Shown in pieces: positions 9,527 through 18,662 of a stretch of DNA of 64,000 nucleotides; within the stretch, counting starts at the first letter, position 1, and every line of letters starts with the position of its first letter. The DNA is taken from the NCBI GenBank assembly GCA_934201705.1, contig CAKPXF010000010.1:19506-83505 (forward strand). Reading direction: 5' to 3'. A program made the position numbers and the translations under genes. The DNA comes from an uncultured Bacilli bacterium. GTDB taxonomy: Bacteria; Bacillota_I; Bacilli_A; RFN20; CAG-631. A model generated the notes under the pieces. The model was not told the DNA's origin. It saw only the letters and a program-made list of their open reading frames with translations, and made no database searches.

Positions 9527-9565
9527 TAAATAACAAAAATTTGCATTTAATTCTTTAATAGTGAT

Positions 9566-9594
9566 TTGTATATTTATATTTAATAATGTAAAAT
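9566..9594 (+). promoter_or_regulatory. Promoter of the clan GH-D glycosidase gene
   Basis: TTGTAT (9566-9571), a 17-base spacer and TAAAAT (9589-9594) with a TG just upstream. An AAGGAG ribosome site precedes the ATG at 9626. Confidence 0.5.
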
Positions 9595-9625
9595 TATTTT
9601 AAATTAATAATAAGGAGTTTATTAT

Positions 9626-11062
9626 ATGAGAACATATGATTATTATTGCACTTGGCAAGCACAAAATTTTTTGTGTCAAACTAAAAATGTTTCAAATAGG
9701 GATTATTTAGATGAAAATGCTTTATTTAATGATGTTAATGGCTTAGTTAACAACTATAAAGGATTAAGAAAGGATTTAATATTTATCTTAGATGATGGCT
9801 GGGATGTACCATATAGCTATAATGTTAAAGAAAACTATCCATTTGCTTCACATATTATAAGAGATGATCGCTTTCCTTCCTTTAATAAATCACCAAAAGA
9901 AAAATTAAAACAAATGGTTGATAAAATAAAAACTTATGGCTGGAAGGGCGTAGGTATTTGGGTTTGTGCACAAGGATATGATAATGACTATACTAAATCA
10001 ATTGAAGAATTAAAAGAATTCTTTAAGGAAAGATTGCTTTGGTCAAAATATGCTAATATTATGTATTGGAAGGTTGACTGGGGAATTTATTGTAATGATG
10101 TAAAATATAGAAGGATGTTGGTTAGATTAACTAAAAAATACTATCCTGAGTTAATAGTTGAAAATGCTATGTGTATTAATCCAGTAAACGGCTTTAATAA
10201 TGGTGAAGAAGAGCAATATAAATACATGTTTCCTTGGAATAAGGAAATGTTTAATTATATTGATAAGGTAACAAAATTTTCAGAGGTATTTAGAAGTTAT
10301 GATGTTACAGAGGAATTATCAACTAATTCAACTCTTGCTCGTTTAACTTATTTATTAAAGAAAAGTAACGCTATTATTAATGCTGAGGATGAATTATATT
10401 TAGCAGCAGTTTTAAATTGCTCATATGGTATTGAAAGAACGCCATACTCAACAGTTACTGCTACACCTAAAAATATTAATTTTAACTTTAAATGTAATGA
10501 GGTAAAGGCTGCTATTAATTATAGACGTATCTCACCTGTCTTTAAAAGAACTTCTTTAAGAACATCAAAGGAACAATTTTTAGATGAATATTCATTTGGT
10601 GGTTATTGGTGTGATAATGTAACAAATGCAACTGTTAAGCAATTATGTCCTGCTCGTGTTTCCAGAAATACATCTTTACCAAAAGTAAAAGCTATTAAAG
10701 AAGTTCCATATGTTGTTTGCTGTAAGGATTTAAATAACAATTATGCAATTGGAACATTTAAAAGAATTAATTATGAAAATGATGATAAGTATTTAGTTGA
10801 TGTTAGCGTTAAAATTAATCAAGTTGTTAAAAATATTGCAATTTTTTCAAATCAAGTAAAAACACTTAAGGTAAAATTTACTGAAAGTGTTAATTTTTCT
10901 AAAATAGTTTTAGTTAATTTGATGAATAAATCAAGAAGAGATGTAACTAATAAAATTATTATTAAAAATAATCAATTAATTATTAATTATGAAGAATTAA
11001 CTAAACGCTTTAAGTGTGATGATAATAGTTGTAAAGCATATATGTTAAGGCTTTATAAATAA
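9626..11062 (+). CDS. Clan GH-D (GH27/GH36-like) glycoside hydrolase, alpha-galactosidase-like
   Basis: The 478 residues show a (beta/alpha)8 barrel of the melibiase type: FILDDGWDV near residue 50, GWKGVGIWVCAQG near 110, and YWKVDWG with the probable nucleophile D151. FRSYDVTEEL is placed where the acid/base Asp is expected. A beta-sandwich of about 100 residues ends the protein. There is no signal peptide, so it is probably cytoplasmic. The exact family (27, 36 or a related uncharacterised one) and substrate cannot be fixed by eye; alpha-galactoside hydrolysis is inferred from the fold. It sits alone and is not part of the polysaccharide locus at 40-57 kb. Confidence 0.68.
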   Translation: MRTYDYYCTWQAQNFLCQTKNVSNRDYLDENALFNDVNGLVNNYKGLRKDLIFILDDGWDVPYSYNVKENYPFASHIIRDDRFPSFNKSPKEKLKQMVDKIKTYGWKGVGIWVCAQGYDNDYTKSIEELKEFFKERLLWSKYANIMYWKVDWGIYCNDVKYRRMLVRLTKKYYPELIVENAMCINPVNGFNNGEEEQYKYMFPWNKEMFNYIDKVTKFSEVFRSYDVTEELSTNSTLARLTYLLKKSNAIINAEDELYLAAVLNCSYGIERTPYSTVTATPKNINFNFKCNEVKAAINYRRISPVFKRTSLRTSKEQFLDEYSFGGYWCDNVTNATVKQLCPARVSRNTSLPKVKAIKEVPYVVCCKDLNNNYAIGTFKRINYENDDKYLVDVSVKINQVVKNIAIFSNQVKTLKVKFTESVNFSKIVLVNLMNKSRRDVTNKIIIKNNQLIINYEELTKRFKCDDNSCKAYMLRLYK

Positions 11063-11186
11063 TATATTGTAAATTTACTAGATTTAGATTATAATAATCG
11101 TAATTAACTAAAAGGTGAATTGAATTTAGTAAAAATTATAATGTTAAATTATTAACAATTGATGATTTATTTGATTTATAAAAAGT

Positions 11187-11208
11187 AAAAAGGCCATTTG
11201 GCCTTTTT
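11187..11208. terminator. Bidirectional terminator between convergent genes
   Basis: AAAAAGGCC (11187-11195) pairs with GGCCTTTTT (11200-11208) around an ATTT loop, with T-tracts in both directions. It serves the plus-strand glycosidase and the minus-strand DUF2188 gene. Confidence 0.9.
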
Positions 11209-11218
11209 AAAATGGTTA

Positions 11219-11407
11219 TTAATATTGATCTTCTTTATCTTCAATTACTAGATCACATGCGAATTCTTCAGCATATTTTCTACCTTGCTTAACACATTCT
11301 TGCTTTGTGTGATAATGCTTTGAATAAACATGTCCATCTGGAGCTTGAATCTCCCAGTTGTTTTGTTCAGCGCATGGTCTACATATAACTTTTTGTTTTC
11401 TATTCAT
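11219..11407 (-). CDS. Small DUF2188-like protein
   Basis: I chose the ATG at 11407 (MNRKQKVICRPC, 62 aa) because AAAGGA lies about 12 bases upstream; a longer frame starting at 11464 has no ribosome site. The body fits the DUF2188 pattern: W, then a Gly-containing turn, a Thr before a helix with repeated small residues, and a terminal beta strand (DLVIED). The family is small, cytoplasmic and of unknown function, often linked with stress genes. It lies at the end of a minus-strand group, just before the shared terminator. Confidence 0.65.
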   Translation of the reverse strand: MNRKQKVICRPCAEQNNWEIQAPDGHVYSKHYHTKQECVKQGRKYAEEFACDLVIEDKEDQY

Positions 11408-11468
11408 ATTGTTTTTATTCCTTTCTACATTTTTATTATGGCTAGAAAAATAAAAACAATACATAAAA

Positions 11469-11792
11469 TTAGTAAGAAACTACTAAAAGCATTTTAAAGT
11501 TTTCTTCACCATACACAGCGTGAGGAATATTTTTTGGCATTATAATACTTTGATTTTCTGCTAAATGGTATACTTTACCATCAATTGTGAATTGGCCTTT
11601 TCCTTCTAAAACTGTAACTAAAGCATCTCCTTTTGCGGCATGTGATGATATTCCTTCACCTTTTGCAAAAGAAAACAAAGTCATACTAACTAGTTCATTT
11701 TGAACTAAGGTTTTACTCACTACTTGTCCTTTTTGATATTCAATTTCATTTTTTAAAGTTAAAATCTTTTCTTTTTCAATATTCTTATACAT
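11469..11792 (-). CDS. Small cupin-domain protein
   Basis: The start is taken at 11792 (MYKNIEKEK, 107 aa) because GGAG lies 8 bases upstream; the longer frame to 11852 overlaps the preceding ABC gene without support. It is a single-domain cupin with motif 1 around GISSHAAKGDALVTVLEGKG and motif 2 around NIPHAV; only some of the usual His/Glu metal ligands are present (H in SSH, H in PHAV). This type usually acts as a sensor or isomerase-like stress protein, function unknown. Its ATG overlaps the ABC exporter stop (ATGTATAA), so the two are translationally coupled. Confidence 0.82.
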   Translation of the reverse strand: MYKNIEKEKILTLKNEIEYQKGQVVSKTLVQNELVSMTLFSFAKGEGISSHAAKGDALVTVLEGKGQFTIDGKVYHLAENQSIIMPKNIPHAVYGEENFKMLLVVSY

Positions 11793-13530
11793 AGTGTTTC
11801 TCCATTTCATTGAAAATTTTATTACTAAATTGTAAGTTATACAATCTGGCATATTCTTTATTTAAAGCCATTAATTCATTATGGCTACCACACTCTTTTA
11901 TTTTACCATCATTTATTAGCATTATTCTAGTGGCATTTTTAATGGTTGATAAGCGATGAGCAACAATTATTGTAGTTCGTCCCTCACTTAGCTTATTTAA
12001 GGCTTCTTGAATTAATAATTCTGTAGTATTGTCTAAAGCACTAGTTGCTTCATCAAGAATTAGAATTGGTGGATTTTTTAAAAATACTCTAGCAATAGAA
12101 ATACGTTGCTTTTGTCCACCTGATAGCTTAACTCCTCTTTCTCCAATTGTTGTTTCAAATTTATTTGGTAAAGACATTATATAATCATATATATTAGCAT
12201 TTTTGCAAGCATTGATTACTTCTTCATCTGTAGCATTTAATTTTCCATATAAAATGTTTTCTTTAATAGTTCCATTAAATAAAAATACGTCCTGCTGAAC
12301 AATACCTATTGATCCTCTTAAGGCTTTAAAGCTTAAGTCGTTAATGTTAATATCATCAATGGTAATAGTTCCTTTGCTAGCTTTATAAAAATTAGGAATC
12401 AAATGACAAATTGTAGTTTTTCCTCCACCTGATTCACCAACTAAAGCAATTGTTTCACCACTTTTAATATCAAATGAAACGTCATTTAAAACATTGGCTG
12501 TAGTCTCATAAGAAAAGCTTACATGATCAAATTTTATATTTCCATGTAACTTTACATTAATAATTGGATTATTTCCTTCTTCTTCTACTTTTTCATCCAT
12601 TATTTCAATAAATCTTTTAAAGCCAGTAACGCCATCTTGGAATTGCTCAACAAAATTAATTAATGTAGTAAGTGGATTTATAAACATATTAATTGAAACA
12701 ATAAACGTTGTATAATCAGCTAATTCAAGAGTACCTTTAATGGCTAAAATACCACCAGATATAATACAAACAACATTAAATAAGTCTAATACAAAGGCTG
12801 TTGATGATTGAAACATTCCCATAGCTTTATAAGCTTTTGAACGTGATTTTACATACTCTTTATTACTAACTTCAAACTTTTCTAATTCCTTTTCTTGGTT
12901 TGTGAATGCCTTAGTAACTCTAATTCCTGTAATTGATGATTCAAGTGATGAATTAATTCTAGCTATATTTTTCCTATTTTCACTAAAGGCTTTATCCATC
13001 TTCTTTCTAAGTAATAAAGAAATTGTAACAAGTATAGGAACGCAAAGTAAAATAATCAAAGCTAGTAACCAATTGATTGTAAATAAATATATAAATGAAC
13101 CAACAACCATCAAACCACAAATAAAAAAGTTTTCTGGTCCATGGTGAGCAAGCTCGGATACATCTTGTAAATCGTTAGTCAATCGTGACATAATTTTTCC
13201 GGTTTCATGCTCATCATAATAAGAATAAGGTAGTTCCTCTAAATGAGAAAACATATCCTTTCGCATTTGGGCTTGGATTTTAACCCCCATGACATGACCT
13301 TTGTATTGAACAAAGAAACGTAATAGCATTCTGATTATATACAAAATAAATAATGAAACTGAAAAAATAACAATCATTTTAATGTTTTTTTCAGGAACAT
13401 AAATTTTAAAAACCTTGTTTGTTAATACAGGATATAGCATACCAATAACTGACACAAAAAATGAAGCAGTCATATCAAGAGCAAAGAGCTTTTTATGTGG
13501 CTTATAGTATGAAATAAATCTTTTAAACAT
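11785..13530 (-). CDS. Multidrug/lipid-type ABC exporter (fused permease and ATPase)
   Basis: At 581 aa this is the usual length for an MsbA/BmrA-like half-transporter. Six membrane helices (residues 15-310) contain the coupling-helix region YYDEHETGKIMSRL. The ATPase domain has Walker A GESGGGKTT, the Q-loop QQDVFLFNG, signature LSGGQKQR, Walker B LILDEATSALD and the switch HRLSTI. It would work as a homodimer at the membrane, exporting lipid-like or drug-like compounds; the substrate is unknown. A GGAGG site precedes the ATG. The cupin gene overlaps its 3' end by 8 bases. Confidence 0.92.
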   Translation of the reverse strand: MFKRFISYYKPHKKLFALDMTASFFVSVIGMLYPVLTNKVFKIYVPEKNIKMIVIFSVSLFILYIIRMLLRFFVQYKGHVMGVKIQAQMRKDMFSHLEELPYSYYDEHETGKIMSRLTNDLQDVSELAHHGPENFFICGLMVVGSFIYLFTINWLLALIILLCVPILVTISLLLRKKMDKAFSENRKNIARINSSLESSITGIRVTKAFTNQEKELEKFEVSNKEYVKSRSKAYKAMGMFQSSTAFVLDLFNVVCIISGGILAIKGTLELADYTTFIVSINMFINPLTTLINFVEQFQDGVTGFKRFIEIMDEKVEEEGNNPIINVKLHGNIKFDHVSFSYETTANVLNDVSFDIKSGETIALVGESGGGKTTICHLIPNFYKASKGTITIDDININDLSFKALRGSIGIVQQDVFLFNGTIKENILYGKLNATDEEVINACKNANIYDYIMSLPNKFETTIGERGVKLSGGQKQRISIARVFLKNPPILILDEATSALDNTTELLIQEALNKLSEGRTTIIVAHRLSTIKNATRIMLINDGKIKECGSHNELMALNKEYARLYNLQFSNKIFNEMEKHYV

Positions 13531-13550
13531 TTAAATACCTCCATTTTAAA

Positions 13551-13573
13551 GAAAAGTCACATAAAATGTGACT
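13551..13573 (-). terminator. Terminator after the creatininase-like gene
   Basis: Read on the minus strand, AGTCACAT and ATGTGACT (13555-13562 and 13566-13573) form an 8-bp hairpin followed by TTTTCTTT. The stop codon of the gene lies in the stem. Confidence 0.8.
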
Positions 13574-14381
13574 AAATTTCCGGATTCTTACATTTTCTAT
13601 AAAATTCTTCTTGAAGCTTTAATGAAATGTCATCATCCTTAATTATTTTAATTACCTTAGCAAAATTGTTAATATACATTTCTGTTAAGAATTTTCCTTT
13701 TTCTACTGTTGCAGAACTAGGATCACCCGCAATATGATCAGGATGGTCAGCATACCAGCTTATTGCTGAAAACACTCCATTTTCTCCTAAAAAAGAATTC
13801 CTTCCAAGTTCAACTGTTTCTTCAACCTTTATTGTTTCAAGATGAATAGTATTAGGATTTGTATACATTATTTCACTAGTTTCCATAACATCGGCATGCC
13901 CTGATCCTCTTAAAGGTCCATTTATTTTTAAAAATTCCTTCATTTGAGCTTCACTTCTTGTGTGAGCATTATAAACATAAACAATATATGGATGATATTT
14001 TTCAAGGCGAGATTGAGCGAAGTACCTTACAAAATGATTTGCACCACCATGACCATTAACAATAATTATTTTAAGGTAGCCATTACGAGCTAATTCGTCA
14101 CATAATTCTTCAAGAATTTGAAATTGTAATTGACTTGAAATAGATAAACAGCCAATTTTATGTTGAGCCTCACTTATAATTCCATAGGGAGCAATTGGAA
14201 CTACTAAAGCCGGTTCTATTTCACTGGCTTTAATTGCAATGTTATTAGCAATAAACATATCTGTTCCTAAAGGCATATGATAGCCATGCTTTTCAAGACA
14301 GCCAATTGGAATAATTGCAACACCTTTAGTAGTTTTTAACGCTTCTTTAAATTCAATATCAGTTAAGTCTTCCCATTTCAT
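13572..14381 (-). CDS. Creatininase-family amidohydrolase
   Basis: The 269 residues carry the creatininase-family metal motifs: PIGCLEKHGYHMPLGTD near residue 25 (Glu, His and Asp ligands), NGHGGANH near residue 108, and GSGHADVMETSE near residue 160. Family members hydrolyse cyclic or linear amides (creatinine, or formamide intermediates in riboflavin/F420 and mycofactocin pathways). None of these pathways is visible here, so the substrate is unknown. It follows pyruvate kinase by 11 bases on the same strand and is closed by its own terminator, so the pair is probably one transcript. Confidence 0.87.
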   Translation of the reverse strand: MKWEDLTDIEFKEALKTTKGVAIIPIGCLEKHGYHMPLGTDMFIANNIAIKASEIEPALVVPIAPYGIISEAQHKIGCLSISSQLQFQILEELCDELARNGYLKIIIVNGHGGANHFVRYFAQSRLEKYHPYIVYVYNAHTRSEAQMKEFLKINGPLRGSGHADVMETSEIMYTNPNTIHLETIKVEETVELGRNSFLGENGVFSAISWYADHPDHIAGDPSSATVEKGKFLTEMYINNFAKVIKIIKDDDISLKLQEEFYRKCKNPEI

Positions 14382-14392
14382 AATTATTTTCC

Positions 14393-15802
14393 TTATCTAA
14401 CTTTTTCAATACGCATTAAATTAGTGCCATCAATTTGTCTTGCTATACCAGCAACGACAATTAAAATATCATTTTTCTTTACATAAGACATAGTTTTTGC
14501 TTTATCTATTGCTCTAATTGACAATTCCTCAGTTGAGTAATATTCATCCATTAAGTATGGAAAAACATCCCAAGACATAGCTAATTGATGATATGCTTTA
14601 GTATCAGTTACTAAGCCAATAATTGGCATACTTGGTCTAAAACGTGAAACCATCATGGCTGTTTTACCAGTCTTAGTACAAACAACAATTGAAGCTGCAT
14701 TTAAATCAAAAGCAGCATTAACGCTTGAATGGCTTAAAGCATCAGCAATATTAGTTATTGAAAAATTAATGTTTTTAAAATTAGCTTTATAATCGATATT
14801 AGCTTCTGTGTCCTTACAAATCCTTGCCATTGTTTTAACAACCTCAATTGGATAATCACCAACAGAAGTTTCGCCAGATAGCATAACACAGCTAGTTCCA
14901 TCATATACAGCATTTGCTACATCTGATACTTCAGCTCTTGTAGGACGAGGGTTATGAGTCATTGATTCAAGCATTTCAGTAGCAGTAATTACTCTTTTTC
15001 CAGCCAAGTGGACCTTTTTAATCATGTTCTTTTGAATGGTAGGAATTTTCTCGATTGGTATTTCAACACCTAAATCACCACGAGCAACCATTACGCCATC
15101 AACAAAGTTCATGATTTCATCCAAATTATCAATACCTTCTTTATTTTCAATTTTAGCAATTAAAGAAATACTAGAACCATTATTATTATCTAAATATTCA
15201 CGAACCTGAGCAACTTCACTTCCTCTTGAAACAAATGAACATGCAATATATTCAACATCATTTTTAATTGCAAAATTCATATCATTAATATCTTTTTCTC
15301 TAATAAACGGTAAATTAATATGAACTCCAGGGAAATGCATATTTTTATGATTTCCAATAGTTCCATTATTTTTTACTTCACAATAAATTAAACCATTTTC
15401 AATCTTATTAATTTCACAATCTAATATACCATCATTTAATAATATATGGCCACCAACAAAAACATCGTTAGCTATATCACTATAATTAATTGGAACAATA
15501 TTGTCATGAGCTTTAATATTTTCACCAGTAAAGATAATTTTATCGCCTTTTTTTACCATTATAGGATTATCAACCTGACCAGTTCTTACTTCAGGCCCTT
15601 TAATATCTATCATAATTGCAAGCGGAACTTTTAACTCATCGCGCACCTTTTTAACTATATCCATGGTTTTTTGGCAATCATCATAATTTCCATGTGCCAT
15701 ATTAAATCTTACAACATTCATACCAGCATTTACCATTTCTTTTAATACATCATAGGTATTAGTTGCAGGTCCAAGTGTACAAATAATTTTCGTTTTTCTC
15801 AT
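14393..15802 (-). CDS. pyk: Pyruvate kinase
   Basis: A 469-aa pyruvate kinase without the extra C-terminal PEP-utiliser domain found in Bacillus. Motifs: the N-terminal KIICTLGPAT, NVVRFNMAHG, metal and substrate site MVARGDLGVEIP, and the active-site helix ITATEMLESM. It converts phosphoenolpyruvate and ADP to pyruvate and ATP in the cytoplasm. It leads a two-gene minus-strand unit with the creatininase-like gene. A TATAAT-type -10 lies at 15837-15842 on the minus strand; no convincing -35 is seen. Confidence 0.96.
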   Translation of the reverse strand: MRKTKIICTLGPATNTYDVLKEMVNAGMNVVRFNMAHGNYDDCQKTMDIVKKVRDELKVPLAIMIDIKGPEVRTGQVDNPIMVKKGDKIIFTGENIKAHDNIVPINYSDIANDVFVGGHILLNDGILDCEINKIENGLIYCEVKNNGTIGNHKNMHFPGVHINLPFIREKDINDMNFAIKNDVEYIACSFVSRGSEVAQVREYLDNNNGSSISLIAKIENKEGIDNLDEIMNFVDGVMVARGDLGVEIPIEKIPTIQKNMIKKVHLAGKRVITATEMLESMTHNPRPTRAEVSDVANAVYDGTSCVMLSGETSVGDYPIEVVKTMARICKDTEANIDYKANFKNINFSITNIADALSHSSVNAAFDLNAASIVVCTKTGKTAMMVSRFRPSMPIIGLVTDTKAYHQLAMSWDVFPYLMDEYYSTEELSIRAIDKAKTMSYVKKNDILIVVAGIARQIDGTNLMRIEKVR

Positions 15803-15925
15803 TTGCTTTTGCTCCTTTTTTATTCAAATCAAAGTAATTATATCATAAAGCAATTAAAACTAGTAGAAAAAAACTATTAAATAGTTTATAATGTAAATAG
15901 TGTATTTAAAAGAGAGTGTGTGAAA

Positions 15926-16726
15926 ATGAAAACAATAAGAAAAACATTATTACTAGTTTTAGTTCTACTTTTAAATTCTTGTGGAATGCTAACAAAGTAT
16001 GAAAAATATGTTAATTATAAATCCTATAGCATCTTACCAATTCAAGGAATGATGTTTAATCCAATAAGTAATTTAGATATTAATTGGGTAAGTGGTAATA
16101 TCACCATTTTTGAAAGCAACGATTATGAAAAGGTAACTATTATAGAAAAAGTGTCAGAAGAATATAATTCTGAGGATTTTTTATGCCATTATTATCGCAA
16201 GGATGACACATTATTCATAAAATATTGTAAGTCTAATATTTCTATTCCAAATAAGATTAATAAATCATTAAATGTTTATATTCCTATTAATACAACATTA
16301 AGTGCCATTAGTTTGAAAGTTGTTTCTAGTAACGTTTATTTATCAAATATTAAAACTGAAAAATTAACTGTTGAAAGTGTGTCTGGTAAGATTGAAACTA
16401 ATGATACAACAATTAAAGAAATGAATTTTGAAACTGTAAATAGTAGTATTATGGCTTTTGTCGACAATAATACGACTAATATTAATGTTGATACTGTTGG
16501 GGGAACAACAATTTTATCAATAAGTGATGATATAAATGGTTTTGATGTTAATTTTGAAACAATAAGTGGAACATTTACAAAGGATTTTGAAGTCACACAT
16601 TTAGATAGTAATCATTATACATATTTAGACAATTCTTTATTATCAATAAATGTGAATTCAGTTTCTGGTAATTTATCATTGGTAAAAAATATTATTAATA
16701 AAGTAAACAATAGTAGAAAACATTAA
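15926..16726 (+). CDS. DUF4097-type beta-helix lipoprotein
   Basis: The start is placed at the ATG (15926), 10 bases after an AGAGAG site; a GTG two codons upstream is too close to it. The signal peptide ends in lipobox LNSC, so the protein (266 aa) is membrane-anchored outside the cell. The rest is a regular run of short strands with repeating SGNI, SSNV, SGKI, SGTF and SGNL turns, typical of the DUF4097 (LiaX-like) adhesin-head fold. Function is unknown; relatives sense or respond to envelope stress. A TATAAT lies at 15887-15892 on the plus strand. It diverges from pyk. Confidence 0.78.
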   Translation: MKTIRKTLLLVLVLLLNSCGMLTKYEKYVNYKSYSILPIQGMMFNPISNLDINWVSGNITIFESNDYEKVTIIEKVSEEYNSEDFLCHYYRKDDTLFIKYCKSNISIPNKINKSLNVYIPINTTLSAISLKVVSSNVYLSNIKTEKLTVESVSGKIETNDTTIKEMNFETVNSSIMAFVDNNTTNINVDTVGGTTILSISDDINGFDVNFETISGTFTKDFEVTHLDSNHYTYLDNSLLSINVNSVSGNLSLVKNIINKVNNSRKH

Positions 16727-16774
16727 TTATTAAAATTTAAAAATTTTATTTATAATAAAAATTAATATGCAATT

Positions 16775-16826
16775 AGCAATTATCATGTAAAATTTATTTG
16801 ATAATTGCTCTTAATAGTGGTATTAT
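16775..16826 (+). promoter_or_regulatory. GAPDH promoter with overlapping inverted repeat
   Basis: TTGATA (16798-16803), a 17-base spacer and TATTAT (16821-16826) form the promoter. A perfect 9-bp inverted repeat, AGCAATTAT (16775-16783) and ATAATTGCT (16801-16809), spans and overlaps the -35 box. It may be a regulator-binding site for glycolytic control or the hairpin of an upstream terminator; the T-tract expected for a terminator is absent. Confidence 0.6.
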
Positions 16827-16870
16827 ATTAGCGGTGAATAACCTAAAAGTAATTATGGAGGATATAATTT

Positions 16871-17917
16871 ATGTCAAATGAAAAAGTTGTTCGTGTAGCA
16901 ATTAACGGTTTTGGAAGAATTGGTAGATTAGCATTTAGACAAATGTTTAATGCTGAAGGCTACGAAGTAGTAGCAATTAACGATTTAACTTCTCCAAGAA
17001 TGTTAGCTCATTTATTAAAGTATGATTCAGCACAAGGAAGATACGCTTTAGCTGATACAGTTAAATGTTCAGAAGAAGGCGCTGCACAAGGCTGGATTGA
17101 AGTTGCAGGTAAAAGAATTGATATCTATGCAGAAAAAGATGCAAACAATTGTCCTTGGGGCAAGCTTGATGTTGATGTTGTTTTAGAATGTACTGGTTTT
17201 TACTGCTCAAAGGAAAAATCAATGGCACATATCAATGCTGGTGCTAAAAAAGTAGTTATTTCAGCTCCTGCTGGAAAAGATTTAAAGACTATCGTATATA
17301 ATGTTAACCATGAAACATTAGATGCAAATGATCAAATCATTTCAGCAGCTTCTTGTACAACAAATTGTTTAGCTCCTATGGCTAAAGCTTTAAATGAATT
17401 TGCTCCAATTCAAAGTGGTATTATGACTACAGTTCACGCTTATACTGGTGACCAAATGGTATTAGATGGACCACATAGAAAAGGTGATTTAAGAAGAGCA
17501 AGAGCAGCTGCATGCTCAATCGTACCAAACTCAACTGGTGCTGCTAAAGCTATCGGCTTAGTAATTCCAGAATTAAATGGTAGATTAATTGGTTCAGCTC
17601 AACGTGTTCCAGTTCCTACAGGATCAACTACAATTTTAGTAGCAGTTGTTAAATCTGATAAGGATGTAACAAAGGAAGCTATCAATGCTTATATGAAATC
17701 AGTAGCTAATGAATCTTATGGTTATACTGAAGAAGAATTAGTTTCATCTGATATTGTTGGTGCAACTCAAGGATCAATCTTTGATGCAACACAAACAATG
17801 GTTATTAAACTAGAAAATGGTTTATACCAAGTACAAGTTGTAGCATGGTATGATAATGAAAATTCATACACATCTCAAATGGTACGTACAATTAAGTACT
17901 TCTCAAATATTAAATAG
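16871..17917 (+). CDS. gapA: Glyceraldehyde-3-phosphate dehydrogenase
   Basis: A 348-aa type I GAPDH with the Rossmann start [15 protein letters not shown], the catalytic cysteine in SCTTNC (C162), and the anion-site segment HAYTGDQ. The length is about ten residues more than the standard, from small insertions near residues 55-75. It makes 1,3-bisphosphoglycerate from glyceraldehyde 3-phosphate with NAD+. Codon use is smoother and richer in C-ending codons than its neighbours, as expected for a highly expressed gene. It is preceded by TGGAGG and ended by a strong terminator, so it is monocistronic. Confidence 0.97.
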   Translation: MSNEKVVRVAINGFGRIGRLAFRQMFNAEGYEVVAINDLTSPRMLAHLLKYDSAQGRYALADTVKCSEEGAAQGWIEVAGKRIDIYAEKDANNCPWGKLDVDVVLECTGFYCSKEKSMAHINAGAKKVVISAPAGKDLKTIVYNVNHETLDANDQIISAASCTTNCLAPMAKALNEFAPIQSGIMTTVHAYTGDQMVLDGPHRKGDLRRARAAACSIVPNSTGAAKAIGLVIPELNGRLIGSAQRVPVPTGSTTILVAVVKSDKDVTKEAINAYMKSVANESYGYTEEELVSSDIVGATQGSIFDATQTMVIKLENGLYQVQVVAWYDNENSYTSQMVRTIKYFSNIK

Positions 17918-17940
17918 GCCTTAGGCCTATTTTTTTTTTT
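17913..17940 (+). terminator. Terminator of gapA
   Basis: AATAGGCC (17913-17920) pairs with GGCCTATT (17924-17931) with a TTA loop, followed by a run of ten or more Ts. Confidence 0.93.
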
Positions 17941-18048
17941 TCTTTACAAAGTAAAGAAAACTTATGTTAAAGTAAGCAAAGATTAAATGAAATAAGATGT
18001 AATAACTAGCTTAGATAACTTGTTGTAAAGAAAATGATAAGAATTATG

Positions 18049-18080
18049 AAACTTTCTTAAACAAAAGAAAGTTTTTCTTT
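18049..18080 (+). terminator. Second terminator with no gene in front of it
   Basis: AAACTTTCTT (18049-18058) pairs with AAGAAAGTTT (18065-18074), followed by TTCTTTTT. The 110 bases between the gapA terminator and this one hold no open frame. It could back up gapA termination or end a short untranslated transcript. Confidence 0.6.
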
Positions 18081-18135
18081 TTGATTTTGAAAAACTTCAT
18101 TATAATATAAATATAAATAATGGAGGGTCTTACAA

Positions 18136-18516
18136 ATGACTTTTATAAAACGCAATTGGATTAAAATGCTAGTATGCATCTTATATGGAATATTAATTAT
18201 TATTATTTATAATATATCAAACGAAAACTGGACAATGCTAATTAATTATTGTAACTCAACATTTATTGCTGGTTTTTCTTTAATTTGCATAGGATGTTTA
18301 TCAATCATTAATAATGTTGGTGGCTTTAATTTATTTTCTTATATGTTTGCAAAAAGAAATGAAAAAGGTGTTAAAGAAGATTATTACACATATACTTTAA
18401 AGAATAAAGAAAAACGTGAAAAAAGAGAGAAACCTTATTACACATATTTTATAATAGGTGCAGTTTTAATTGCTATATCGGCAATACTTTTATTTACAAT
18501 AAATAAAAGTAAATGA
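18136..18516 (+). CDS. Small membrane protein, DUF3899-like
   Basis: The 126 residues have three membrane segments (about 10-28, 40-62, 103-122). A GGFNLFSYMF motif sits after the second and is followed by a basic loop (KNKEKREKREK); this order matches DUF3899. The family has no known function. GGAGGG lies ahead of the ATG. It lies alone between the orphan terminator at 18049 and the opp operon and ends with TGA. Confidence 0.65.
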   Translation: MTFIKRNWIKMLVCILYGILIIIIYNISNENWTMLINYCNSTFIAGFSLICIGCLSIINNVGGFNLFSYMFAKRNEKGVKEDYYTYTLKNKEKREKREKPYYTYFIIGAVLIAISAILLFTINKSK

Positions 18517-18557
18517 TGGATTAAAAGACTCCCTAAAGAAAAAAATGAAAAAATATC

Positions 18558-18585
18558 TTGTAAAAGTAAAAAAAATGTGTATACT
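18558..18585 (+). promoter_or_regulatory. Promoter of the opp operon
   Basis: TTGTAA (18558-18563), a 16-base spacer and TATACT (18580-18585). The leader of about 70 bases before the ATG contains an AT-rich stem, AATGATTATTAAA with TTTAATAGTCATT, near 18615-18642, and then an AGGAGG site. Confidence 0.55.
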
Positions 18586-18662
18586 TAAAGTAAGTACATT
18601 TTACCGTACTGACAATGATTATTAAATTTAATAGTCATTATTATTTATTTTAGGAGGAAAAT

